32,379 bases of DNA, from positions 1-32,379 of the forward strand of contig JANYIN010000080.1 in NCBI GenBank assembly GCA_025362035.1. The letters are read 5' to 3'. A program made the position numbers and the translations under genes. The DNA is from Gemmatimonadaceae bacterium (GTDB lineage: Bacteria > Gemmatimonadota > Gemmatimonadetes > Gemmatimonadales > Gemmatimonadaceae). The notes under the pieces were generated by a model that saw only the letters and a program-made list of their open reading frames with translations, had not been told where the DNA came from and ran no database searches. Positions 24,886 through 32,379 of the stretch are shown in pieces (positions within the stretch are counted from its first letter, which is position 1; each line of letters begins with the position of its first letter).

Positions 24886-25799
24886 ACGGCGCGGGCGTGG
24901 CGATCCCGACGACGATGGGGCGGAAACGGCGCATCGCACCGGGTTGGTGGTTCGTCGCGCCGGCGCTCGTTCTCATCATCGTCTTCTTCGTAGGGCCGGT
25001 CATCGCGGCCGTGGGACTGAGTTTCACCGACTTCGACCTGTACGCGCTCGCCGATCCACGTGCGGCGCGCTGGGTGGGGTTCCGCAACTACTCGCGGGTC
25101 CTGCACGAACCGTTGTTCTGGCAGGCGCTGCGCAACACACTGTACTTCGCGGTGGTGGGCGGGCCACTCACCGTTGCCGCTTCGCTGGGCGCCGCACTGC
25201 TCGTCAATGCGCGCGCGCTACGCTGGAAGAGCGCCGCGCGAGCCGTCTTCTTCGCGCCGTTCGTCACGACGCTGGTGGCGGTGGCTATCGTGTGGCGCTA
25301 CCTGTACCACCCGCGCTATGGCCTGCTGAACTGGATGCTCGGCCACGTCGGCGTGCACTCCATCGACTGGCTCGGTGATCCGCGGTGGGCCATGCCGGCC
25401 ATCATCCTGATGGCGACGTGGAAGAACTTCGGCTACAACATGCTCATCTGCATCGCGGGACTGCAGAACATTCCGCGCGAGCTGCACGAAGCCGCCGCGC
25501 TGGATGGGGCCACGCCGTTCCAGCGCTTTCGGCACGTGACGATCCCCATGCTAGCGCCGACGCTGTTCTTCGTCGTGATCGTCACGATGATCGGCTATCT
25601 GCAGCTATTCACCGAGCCGTATGTGATGACGCAGGGAGGGCCGCTGCGAGCCACGACGAGCCTGGTCCTGTACATGTACGAAGAGGGCTTCCGCTGGTGG
25701 CGGCTTGGCGTCGCGGCGGCCATCGCGTTCCTGCTCTTTGCCGTCATCGTGGCGTTCACCCTCGTGCAGCGACGCCTTTCGCCACGAGGCGCGGAATGA
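24882..25799 (+). CDS. ABC transporter permease, MalF/LacF-like
   Basis: Inner-membrane permease of 305 residues with six expected transmembrane helices, e.g. WWFVAPALVLIIVFFVGPVI near the N-terminus. The ATPase-contact EAA loop reads HEAAALDGATPFQRFRHVTI (about 205-224). It forms the translocation channel with the next gene product and receives sugar from the binding lipoprotein. It starts at GTG 24882, overlapping the previous stop by four bases, and ends with ATGA shared with the next start. Both junctions indicate translational coupling. The N-terminal segment is short, as in LacF/UgpA-type proteins and unlike E. coli MalF with its extra periplasmic domain. Confidence 0.9.
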   Translation: MNGAGVAIPTTMGRKRRIAPGWWFVAPALVLIIVFFVGPVIAAVGLSFTDFDLYALADPRAARWVGFRNYSRVLHEPLFWQALRNTLYFAVVGGPLTVAASLGAALLVNARALRWKSAARAVFFAPFVTTLVAVAIVWRYLYHPRYGLLNWMLGHVGVHSIDWLGDPRWAMPAIILMATWKNFGYNMLICIAGLQNIPRELHEAAALDGATPFQRFRHVTIPMLAPTLFFVVIVTMIGYLQLFTEPYVMTQGGPLRATTSLVLYMYEEGFRWWRLGVAAAIAFLLFAVIVAFTLVQRRLSPRGAE

Positions 25800-26632
25800 G
25801 CGGCACGGCTGCCCCACGGAGCCGGCGACCGAGCATCGCGCTGCATGCGGCGGTTCTCGTGTTCGGCGCGTTATCGCTCGTCCCGCTGTTGTGGATGCTC
25901 AGCGCGTCCTTCATGACCACCGGCGAGGCGAGCAGCTTTCCGCCCGCGGTCATTCCACACCGGCCCACGCTCATTCACTATCGCGATCTGTTCGGCCGGC
26001 TTGCACTCGGCCGCTACGCGCTGAACAGCGCGCTGATCGCGGTGGTGACGACGATTTCGTCGCTGGCCATCAACTCGGCGGCGGGATACGCGTTCGCCAA
26101 GCTGCGGTTCAAAGGGCGGGACCGCACGTTCCGCGCGATGGCGGCCGGTCTGGCAATTCCGGTGCAGGTCGCGATGCTGCCGCTCTTTCTGCTGGTGAAG
26201 GGGCTGGGGCTGGTGAACAACTACGGCGGTGTGATCATTCCCGGCCTCGCGAGCATCTTCGGCATCTTCCTGGTGCGCCAATACGCGCTTGCCATACCGG
26301 ACGACCTGCTGGACGCCGCACGCATGGACGGGGCCGGGGAATTGCGCGTGTTCCGGTCCATCGTGTTGCCCACCATTCAACCCGTGCTCGCGACACTGGC
26401 ACTGTGGACGTTCCTGGCGACATGGAACGACTTCATGTGGCCATTGATCATCCTGAGCGACGATCGCAAGTACACGCTGCCCGTGGCGCTGGCCGGTCTC
26501 GTCGGCGAACACGCGCAGGACGTCGAACTCATGATGGCGGGCGCGGTGATCACCGTGCTGCCAGTGCTGGTCCTCTTTCTCTTCCTGCAGCGGTATTTCG
26601 TCGAAGGCGTGACGGAAGGCAGCGTCAAATGA
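25796..26632 (+). CDS. ABC transporter permease, MalG/LacG-like
   Basis: Second inner-membrane permease, 278 residues, with six transmembrane helices. The first is ALHAAVLVFGALSLVPLLWM, followed by the MalG-type periplasmic segment SFPPAVIPHRPTLIHYRDLF. The EAA loop reads DAARMDGAGELRVFRSIVLP, and the C-terminus ends in RYFVEGVTEGSVK, a tail (GxxxGSVK) typical of CUT1 family MalG partners. The start at ATG 25796 overlaps the MalF-like stop (ATGA). The much longer frame beginning at 25385 lies in a different frame within the MalF-like gene and is not real. The stop overlaps the next start (ATGATG at 26629). Confidence 0.92.
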   Translation: MSGTAAPRSRRPSIALHAAVLVFGALSLVPLLWMLSASFMTTGEASSFPPAVIPHRPTLIHYRDLFGRLALGRYALNSALIAVVTTISSLAINSAAGYAFAKLRFKGRDRTFRAMAAGLAIPVQVAMLPLFLLVKGLGLVNNYGGVIIPGLASIFGIFLVRQYALAIPDDLLDAARMDGAGELRVFRSIVLPTIQPVLATLALWTFLATWNDFMWPLIILSDDRKYTLPVALAGLVGEHAQDVELMMAGAVITVLPVLVLFLFLQRYFVEGVTEGSVK

Positions 26633-29600
26633 TGCGCTGCTGGCTGGCGTGTGCGCTCGCCGGCTCGCTCGTCATCACGGCCGAGCGTGCGGTTGCGCAA
26701 GCGACGCAGCCCGTGACACTCGCGAGCTTCGACGACACCACCGGGTGGCGCGCCATTCCGTCGGACGGCGTCACGCTCGCGCTCCGACCGGACAGCGGCG
26801 CGATCGGGCAGGCGTTGCGCTTCGACTTCGATTATCACGGGCACGCGGGTTACGCCATCGCGCGGCATGCCTTCACGCTGCCGCCACTGCCGCCGCACTG
26901 GGGCATGACGTTGCACGTGCGCGGCGAAGCGCGTCCCAACACCATCGAGATCAAGTTCGTCGACTCCTCGGGATTGAACGTCTGGTGGATGCGGCGCGTC
27001 GCATTGCCTGTATCGCGAGCGTGGCAGGAGCTGCGCTTTCGTCCATCGGACCTGTCGTTCGCGTGGGGACCCCTGGGGAAAGGGCCACCGCGCGGCATCG
27101 CGGCCATCGAGATTGCGGTCACCGCTGCCGCCGGGGGCGCCGGATGGATCGCACTCGATGAGCTCGCGCTGCAGCCGCTTCCCATGCCGGTCGCGATCGG
27201 CACGCGACCGCGGGTACTGACGTCGACGACCGCGGTGGGTGGCGCATCGTCGCGGATACTGCCGCGCGACTTTGCCTCTGCTCCAACCCGCGCCACAGGG
27301 CGCGCACCAGAGATCGCCGGATGGCACAGCGGCGCGCATGGTGAACAGCAGGTCACGCTCGACTTTCGCGGCCCGCGCGAGTTGAGCGGTCTGGCCATCG
27401 AGTGGAGCGGAATCGATTGGGGGTTGGACTACGACGTGCAGCGCTCCGACGACGGCGCGCATTGGACCACAGTGCGAGAGGTACGCGGGGCCAGCGGCGG
27501 ACGACGCTTCATCCATCTTCCCGCCGTGGAGACGAGTTGGCTCCGTCTCGCGATGCACAGGAGCAGCCGCGGCCACGGCTATGGCATCGCGGCGATTCGT
27601 GTATTGCCTGCAGCCGCAGCACCGACGACGACGGCGTTCCTGGAGGTCGTGGCGTCGTCGGATTCCTCGGGCAACTGGCCGCGCTCACTCGCCAGGCAAC
27701 AGTCGTACTGGACGGTGGTCGGCGTGCCGCGCGACGAGTCCGACGCGCTGATGAGTGAAGACGGAGGCGTGGATTTTCATCCCGGCAGCGTGTCCGTCGA
27801 GCCAGTGATCTACGACAAGAAACACCTGCTTACGTGGCGCGACGGAACGACCACGCATTCGCTGGATGGAGGCTGGCGGCCCATTCCGCAGGCGCGGCGC
27901 GTCACGAAGAACGTCGCGCTGGGAGTCACGGCGTTCGCGACGCCAACGTGGGGCGTCAGCCGTTCTACGGGGGCTGTCAATCCGTCTACCGTCTGGATCC
28001 GCTATCGCGTGGTCAACCGCCGGTCCACGCCTGATACCATCCGCCTGTCAGCGGTAGTGCGCCCCGTGCAGGTCAACCCGCCCTGGCAGTTTCTCGGGGA
28101 CCCGGGTGGCGCGGCGCCGGCGCGTGGAATGGTGGGTTCGCCGAATGAATTGATGGTCAACAGCGAAGACGTCGTGTGGGCCGTTACGCATGGCGCAACC
28201 CAACGTGCAGGCCGCTTCGACGCGGGAAGCATCGTCGAGTTTCTGCGCCGCGGTGATCTGCCTCGGGACACGGTCATCAGTGATTCCACCGGACTCGCCT
28301 CTGGCGCGCTGACCTGGACGCTCGCGCTGGCTGCCCACGATAGCACGGATGTCTGGCTCGCCGCACCGCGCGGTAAGTACGAGCGTATACCGGACGTAGC
28401 GTCCGCCAAAGGGGCACTCGACTCCGCGCGCGCGCTGTGGGATCGCGAGCTCGGAGCGGTGCGGATCGACCTTCCCGGCACGGGCGAGGCTATGGCCAAC
28501 GCGGTGCGCTCGTCGATGGCGTATGTCCTGATCAACGCGAACGGGCCAGCCATTCAGCCCGGCACGCGCAGCTACCGTCGCAGCTGGATCCGGGACGGTG
28601 CGCTGACATCGTCGGCGTTGCTGCGGCTGGGACATGCCAACGATGTACGTGCCTTCATCGACTGGTACATCGAACACGTTTTCGCCGACGGGAAAGTGCC
28701 GTGCTGTGTGGACGCGCGCGGTGCGGACCCTGTCACCGAAAATGATGCGGATGGCGAGCTGCTGTATCTCGTGGCCGAATACGTGCGGATTACAGGCGAT
28801 ACTGCCGTGGCGTCCCGGCACTGGGGCGTGCTCGCGCGCACGGCTGCGCATCTCGATTCGCTGCGGCAGACGCGCCGAACGTCGCAGTATCTGACAAGCG
28901 ATTCTCTCTTCGTGTTCGGGTTGCTCCCGCCATCCATCAGTCACGAGGGCTATTCCGCAAAGCCGGCGTACTCCTACTGGGACGACTGGTGGGGTGTGCG
29001 CGGGATGGCGGATGCGGCATTCCTCGCCCACATCATGCGCGACACAGGGCGTGCCCGCGTGCTCCAGGCTTCGGCGCAAGAGTTTCGACACGACGTCGTC
29101 GCGTCCGTCGCGCGCTCAATGGCGATGCACAGGGAACCTGTGCTCCCCGGCGCCGCGGAACTGGGCGATTTCGACCCGACGTCATCGACCGTCGCGCTCG
29201 CGCCCGCGCAGGGTTTGTCGCTGCTCCCCCCGGCCGCGGTTCGCGCCACCTTCGACAGCGCCTGGGTGAATTTCACCAACCGCCGCGACGGCATCACGCG
29301 CTGGGAGAATTACACGCCGTACGAGTGGCGGTTAGTCGGCAGCTACATCCGTCTCGACCAGCCGGAGCGTGCGCACGCCCTGGCGTCCTGGTACATGAAG
29401 GACAGGCGTCCGTTGGCGTGGAACGAGTGGGCCGAAGTCGTCTGGCACGACGCGCGGGCGCCGAAGTTCATCGGCGACATGCCGCACGGGTGGGTGGCCT
29501 CGGACTTCATTCGCGCCGCGCTCGACTTCATCGAATACGAGCGCGCCGATGACTCCACGCTCGTGGTGGGCGCCGGCATTCCAATCGAATGGGCGCGCGC

Positions 29601-29850
29601 GACGGACGGTGTAGTGGTACAGGGAATTCACACCTGGTGGGGCACCTTGGGCCTCACCGTTCGGTCGATACGCGGCGTCGTGCGGATGGATGTCGCTGGC
29701 GTGCATCCACCCGGGGGCATCGAGGTGCGGGCGCCATTTGGCCGGTTGCCGACATCCGCGCGCATGAACGGCACGCGCGTGCCGCTCACTCGAAACGGCC
29801 GCGCGGTGTTGCTTCGCGCGCCCGGCACCGTGGAGTTCCTCTACCGATGA
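26629..29850 (+). CDS. Exported multidomain six-hairpin glycosidase with CBM-like and discoidin domains; family unassigned
   Basis: Protein of 1073 residues with a signal peptide (about 1-24, ending AVAQ). Domains by inspection: a carbohydrate-binding beta-sandwich (about 28-185, resembling CIA30/CBM11); an F5/8C or discoidin domain (about 240-328, LSGLAIEWSGIDWGLDYDVQ then RSDDGAHWTTVREV); a beta-sandwich (about 335-585); an (alpha/alpha)6 barrel (about 600-970); and a C-terminal beta domain. In the barrel, RSWIRDGALTSSALLRLG (651-668) recalls GH15/GH63/GH65-type enzymes, and ENDADGE (704-710), SYWDDWWGVRGMADA (782-796), RWENYTPYEW (891-900) and WNEWAEVVWHD (931-941) supply candidate acids. 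I cannot assign it to a known GH family. It is translationally coupled to the MalG-like gene, so it acts on the same substrate, probably trimming or debranching oligomers in the periplasm. Its last ten bases overlap the convergent GH1 gene. Confidence 0.8.
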   Translation: MMRCWLACALAGSLVITAERAVAQATQPVTLASFDDTTGWRAIPSDGVTLALRPDSGAIGQALRFDFDYHGHAGYAIARHAFTLPPLPPHWGMTLHVRGEARPNTIEIKFVDSSGLNVWWMRRVALPVSRAWQELRFRPSDLSFAWGPLGKGPPRGIAAIEIAVTAAAGGAGWIALDELALQPLPMPVAIGTRPRVLTSTTAVGGASSRILPRDFASAPTRATGRAPEIAGWHSGAHGEQQVTLDFRGPRELSGLAIEWSGIDWGLDYDVQRSDDGAHWTTVREVRGASGGRRFIHLPAVETSWLRLAMHRSSRGHGYGIAAIRVLPAAAAPTTTAFLEVVASSDSSGNWPRSLARQQSYWTVVGVPRDESDALMSEDGGVDFHPGSVSVEPVIYDKKHLLTWRDGTTTHSLDGGWRPIPQARRVTKNVALGVTAFATPTWGVSRSTGAVNPSTVWIRYRVVNRRSTPDTIRLSAVVRPVQVNPPWQFLGDPGGAAPARGMVGSPNELMVNSEDVVWAVTHGATQRAGRFDAGSIVEFLRRGDLPRDTVISDSTGLASGALTWTLALAAHDSTDVWLAAPRGKYERIPDVASAKGALDSARALWDRELGAVRIDLPGTGEAMANAVRSSMAYVLINANGPAIQPGTRSYRRSWIRDGALTSSALLRLGHANDVRAFIDWYIEHVFADGKVPCCVDARGADPVTENDADGELLYLVAEYVRITGDTAVASRHWGVLARTAAHLDSLRQTRRTSQYLTSDSLFVFGLLPPSISHEGYSAKPAYSYWDDWWGVRGMADAAFLAHIMRDTGRARVLQASAQEFRHDVVASVARSMAMHREPVLPGAAELGDFDPTSSTVALAPAQGLSLLPPAAVRATFDSAWVNFTNRRDGITRWENYTPYEWRLVGSYIRLDQPERAHALASWYMKDRRPLAWNEWAEVVWHDARAPKFIGDMPHGWVASDFIRAALDFIEYERADDSTLVVGAGIPIEWARATDGVVVQGIHTWWGTLGLTVRSIRGVVRMDVAGVHPPGGIEVRAPFGRLPTSARMNGTRVPLTRNGRAVLLRAPGTVEFLYR

Positions 29851-31214
29851 GAGTCGCCCGGTTCGTCCAGCGCGCCGCCGTTGGTGCGGATGATTTCGCT
29901 GTAATACCAGGCACTCGCCTTGGGCGTCCGTTCCTGTGTGGCATAGTCGACGTGCACGATGCCGAAGCGCTTGGAGAAGCCGAGGCTCCACTCGTAGTTG
30001 TCCAGGAGACTCCAGGCGAAGTAGCCGCGCAGATCGGCGCCACGCGTCATGGCGTCATGCGCCGCCTTGATGTGCTCGCGGAAGTACCACACGCGAAGCG
30101 GGTCGTCCACTCGGCCGTCGATGGTGTGCGGCGCGTCGTAGATCGCGGCGCCGTTCTCGGTGACGTACAGCGGGATGCGGCCGTATCGCTCCGTGACCCA
30201 GAGCAGCGTGCGGGTGAGCGAGGGCGGATGCACTTCCCAACCCGTCTCGGTGTACGCGTGTTCGGGCTGGCGTACGTATGCGATGCGCACAGGCAGCGCC
30301 GTCGGATCGTCGCGGACCACGCCGCGCGTGTAGTAGTTGATGCCCAGGAAGTCGATCTTCTCCCGGATCAGGTCGAAGTCCTCGGCCGGAAACGCCGGCC
30401 AGGCGACGCCGAAGATGTCTTTCATCTCATCGGGATACGTGCCGAAGAACACCGGGTCGAGATACTGCCGGTTCATATACGCATCGCCGCGCTGAGCGGC
30501 GTCCGCGTCCGCGTGCGAGTCGGAGGCGGGGTCCTTCGGCTCGAGATTCACGACCAGTCCGATCTGTCCCTTGCGGGCCTCGGCGCGAAACGCCTGCACA
30601 CCGCGCCCGTGCGCGCGCAGCAGGTTGTGGCTCGCGATGGGGGCCTCGAACAGGTTGCGATGGCCGGGCGCGAGTGCGCCGTGCAGGTAGCCACCGTCCG
30701 TCACTACCCACGGTTCATTGAGCGTGGCCCACATCGGGACACGATCGCCGAGACGCTCGAATACGACACGGGCGTAGTCGCCAAACCAGTCGGCCACGTC
30801 ACGGTTCAACCACCCGCCACGATCGTCCAGCGCCGCGGGGAGATCCCAGTGGAAGAGTGTGGCGTTCGGCAGGATGCCGTTCGCCAGCAGCGTATCGACG
30901 AGCCGCTCGTACCAGTCGAGTCCCGCGCGGTTCACGCTTCCGGTGCCCTGCGGCAGGACGCGGCTCCAACTGATGCTGAACCGATAGGCCTGGAGTCCGA
31001 GCTCGCCCATGAGCGCGATGTCGTCCCGCCAGCGGTTGTAGTGGTCGCACGCGACGTCACCGTTGTCGCCATTGGTGGTGCGGCCCGGGCTGTGCGCAAA
31101 GCGCTGCCAGATGCTGGGGCCGGCACCGTCCGCCAATGGACTGCCTTCGATCTGATAGGCGGAGGTGGAAGCGCCCCACAGAAACGTGTCGGGAAATCGG
31201 TACGAATCGCTCAT
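29841..31214 (-). CDS. GH1 beta-glucosidase
   Basis: Cytoplasmic retaining beta-glycosidase of 457 residues, a standard GH1 length. The N-terminal signature FLWGASTSAYQIEG lies at about 11-24, acid/base Glu167 is in ATLNEPW, and nucleophile Glu353 is in YVTENGAA. The sugar-contact block GYFAWSLLDNYEWSLGFSKRFG lies near residues 397-418 (quoted only in part: SLLDNYEW). There is no signal peptide, consistent with cleavage of imported di- and oligosaccharides to glucose. It is convergent with the six-hairpin glycosidase gene (10-base overlap of the 3' ends) and divergent from the ABC ATPase gene across 68 bases. AGGA close to the ATG gives a modest ribosome binding site. Confidence 0.95.
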   Translation of the reverse strand: MSDSYRFPDTFLWGASTSAYQIEGSPLADGAGPSIWQRFAHSPGRTTNGDNGDVACDHYNRWRDDIALMGELGLQAYRFSISWSRVLPQGTGSVNRAGLDWYERLVDTLLANGILPNATLFHWDLPAALDDRGGWLNRDVADWFGDYARVVFERLGDRVPMWATLNEPWVVTDGGYLHGALAPGHRNLFEAPIASHNLLRAHGRGVQAFRAEARKGQIGLVVNLEPKDPASDSHADADAAQRGDAYMNRQYLDPVFFGTYPDEMKDIFGVAWPAFPAEDFDLIREKIDFLGINYYTRGVVRDDPTALPVRIAYVRQPEHAYTETGWEVHPPSLTRTLLWVTERYGRIPLYVTENGAAIYDAPHTIDGRVDDPLRVWYFREHIKAAHDAMTRGADLRGYFAWSLLDNYEWSLGFSKRFGIVHVDYATQERTPKASAWYYSEIIRTNGGALDEPGDSHR

Positions 31215-31282
31215 GCCGTCCTGGAGAGTCTCGCGTCAATCCGATGGGGCAAACGCAATACCATGAGAATCACGTGACAGCC
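31215..31282. promoter_or_regulatory. Divergent promoter region of GH1 and ABC ATPase genes
   Basis: These 68 bases must carry both divergent start regions. No copy of the TGTAAACGTTTTCA operator and no clear -35/-10 pair was recognised, so control of these two genes by the LacI protein is not shown by sequence. Confidence 0.3.
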
Positions 31283-32379
31283 ATGCCAAGCAAGGCCGCA
31301 ACGGTCGAGTTGGAGAATGTGCGCAAGGAGTACGAGGGCGGTGTCGTCGCGGTGCACGGCGTCGATCTTACCGTTGCGGCCGGCGAACTCGTGGTGCTCG
31401 TCGGTCCATCCGGATGCGGAAAGAGCACCACGCTCAGGATGGTCGCTGGTCTGGAATCCATCAGCGCAGGACGGCTCCTCATTGGCGGACAACTCGTGAA
31501 CGACGTACCGCCATCCGAGAGAGACATTGCCATGGTCTTTCAAAGCTACGCGCTGTACCCGCACATGACAGTGCGCGAGAACATGGCGTTTGCCTTGCGC
31601 CTCCGCAAGCGCCCGCAGAGCGAGATCCGCAGCCGCGTGGACGAAGCCGCGGCCACCCTCGGCCTGACCGATCTGCTCGAACGCCGGCCGCGACAACTGT
31701 CAGGCGGCCAGCGGCAGCGCGTGGCCATCGGGCGCGCCATCGTTCGCGAGCCGAGCGTGTTCCTCTTCGACGAACCACTGTCGAATCTGGACGCGGCGCT
31801 CCGCGGCGAGATGCGCCGCGAGTTGGCGGCCATGCACGCCAGGCTGGGCGCCACGATGCTGTACGTCACGCACGATCAGATCGAAGCCATGACGCTGGGC
31901 GACCGCATCGTGGTGATGCATCAGGGTCGTGTCCGCCAGGTGGATACGCCGGCCCAGGTGTATGAACGACCCCTCGACACGTTCGTGGCGGGATTCCTGG
32001 GCAGTCCGCCGATGAACCTGCTGGCGGGACAAATCGTGCAGGATGGTGACATGACGGGCGTTCGCGTCACGGGTGCGCCGCCACTGACCATTCGTCTGCC
32101 CGCCGATCTGGCCGCCACACAGTTGCCGGTGTCGGGCGAGGTGATTCTCGGCATTCGGCCCGAACATCTGCAAGTCGTGACGGCCGAATGGCCGGGTCAG
32201 TCATTTCCCGCGATCGTCGAGCTGGCCGAACCGCTGGGCCACGAGCAGTTGTTGCACCTGCGCAGTGGAAACGTGACGCTCACGGTTCGAGGCGCACCGG
32301 GCGCGCGCCCCGCCCACGGCTCGGCCCTGCGAGTCACCGCGAATCCCGAGCGGCTGCATCTGTTCGACGCGGCGAGCGG
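31283..32379 (+). CDS. CUT1 sugar ABC transporter ATPase (MsmX/UgpC/MalK-like), 3' end outside window
   Basis: ATPase that should power the MalF/MalG-like permease pair. All nucleotide-binding motifs are present: Walker A GPSGCGKST, Q-loop VFQSYALYPHM, ABC signature LSGGQRQR, Walker B VFLFDEP with SNLDAALR (D-loop) and switch-His in YVTHDQIEAM. After about residue 235 come TOBE/OB regulatory domains (GSPPMNLLAG, ILGIRPEHL, LAEPLGHEQLLHL). About 365 codons are visible and no stop is reached, but family proteins are about 355-375 residues, so the end must be close. The start is ATG 31283 (MPSKAATVELENVRKEY). It is encoded apart from its permeases and divergent from GH1, so it may also serve other CUT1 importers, as MsmX does. 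Confidence 0.93.
   Translation, partial: MPSKAATVELENVRKEYEGGVVAVHGVDLTVAAGELVVLVGPSGCGKSTTLRMVAGLESISAGRLLIGGQLVNDVPPSERDIAMVFQSYALYPHMTVRENMAFALRLRKRPQSEIRSRVDEAAATLGLTDLLERRPRQLSGGQRQRVAIGRAIVREPSVFLFDEPLSNLDAALRGEMRRELAAMHARLGATMLYVTHDQIEAMTLGDRIVVMHQGRVRQVDTPAQVYERPLDTFVAGFLGSPPMNLLAGQIVQDGDMTGVRVTGAPPLTIRLPADLAATQLPVSGEVILGIRPEHLQVVTAEWPGQSFPAIVELAEPLGHEQLLHLRSGNVTLTVRGAPGARPAHGSALRVTANPERLHLFDAAS

Noticed and set aside
25705..26628. Long open frame joined to the start of the six-hairpin glycosidase gene (total 1381 codons)
   Set aside because: This part is out of frame with, and fully overlaps, the MalF- and MalG-like permease genes. Its translation is Arg-rich without domains, while a clean signal peptide begins at 26629.
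29589..31277. 562-codon plus-strand open frame opposite the GH1 gene
   Set aside because: It is a GC-rich antisense shadow. The minus strand encodes a complete GH1 enzyme with both catalytic glutamates.
1..32379. tRNA, rRNA, CRISPR arrays, transposases, prophage genes or known anti-phage systems
   Set aside because: I looked in all gaps and gene products and saw none I could support.

Overview
The window is about 32.4 kb of GC-rich DNA that is densely coded by bacterial genes. The gene content suggests a free-living Gram-negative heterotroph: TonB-dependent receptor, many lipoproteins and exported enzymes, a PEP-CTERM protein and PQQ dehydrogenase. Gemmatimonadota is my best guess, based on the Oar-like receptor with a carboxypeptidase-regulatory domain and no SusD, the LuxR/DUF4199 pair and the overall style of the proteins. 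This is inference and was not tested by any search. No rRNA, tRNA, CRISPR array, integrase or transposase was seen.

Layout. Positions 1-14.5 kb hold mixed housekeeping, signalling and secreted functions. In order they are: a GAF histidine kinase cut by the left edge; an inorganic pyrophosphatase and an exported ChbG/HpnK-type deacetylase (both minus strand); a TPR membrane protein; an exported CocE-like hydrolase; a PEP-CTERM protein; a small coiled-coil membrane protein with a DUF1800 lipoprotein; a membrane-anchored LuxR regulator followed by a DUF4199 protein; and, on the minus strand, a LytS-type kinase and a PQQ dehydrogenase. Positions 14.86-17.6 kb hold a KdpE/KdpD-like two-component pair lacking the usual KdpD sensor module and the pump genes, then a PilZ protein.

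Positions 17.8-32.4 kb form the most coherent block, a carbohydrate utilisation locus. A LacI regulator sits behind a near-palindromic operator. It is followed by a TonB-dependent receptor, a GH144-like lipoprotein, a sugar-binding lipoprotein, two MalF/MalG-type permeases and a 1073-residue multidomain six-hairpin glycosidase. All are on the plus strand and most are joined by 4-base or longer stop/start overlaps. A convergent GH1 beta-glucosidase and a divergent MsmX/UgpC-type ATPase (cut by the right edge) complete the set. The implied route is outer-membrane uptake, surface or periplasmic depolymerisation, ABC import and cytoplasmic hydrolysis. GH144 members characterised so far act on beta-1,2-glucans, so a beta-1,2-glucan or related cyclic/linear beta-glucan is the leading substrate guess.

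Non-coding structure is also present. A family of intergenic repeats with inverted ends (consensus around AACTGCCTACCGCGGAT) occurs near 6.4-6.6, 7.66-7.72 and 14.58-14.81 kb, the last with a five-copy 17-bp tandem array. Other structures are a 46-bp nearly perfect palindrome between the LuxR and DUF4199 genes, a 14-bp-stem hairpin between the receptor and the GH144 gene, and a cluster of GTACT motifs upstream of the CocE gene.
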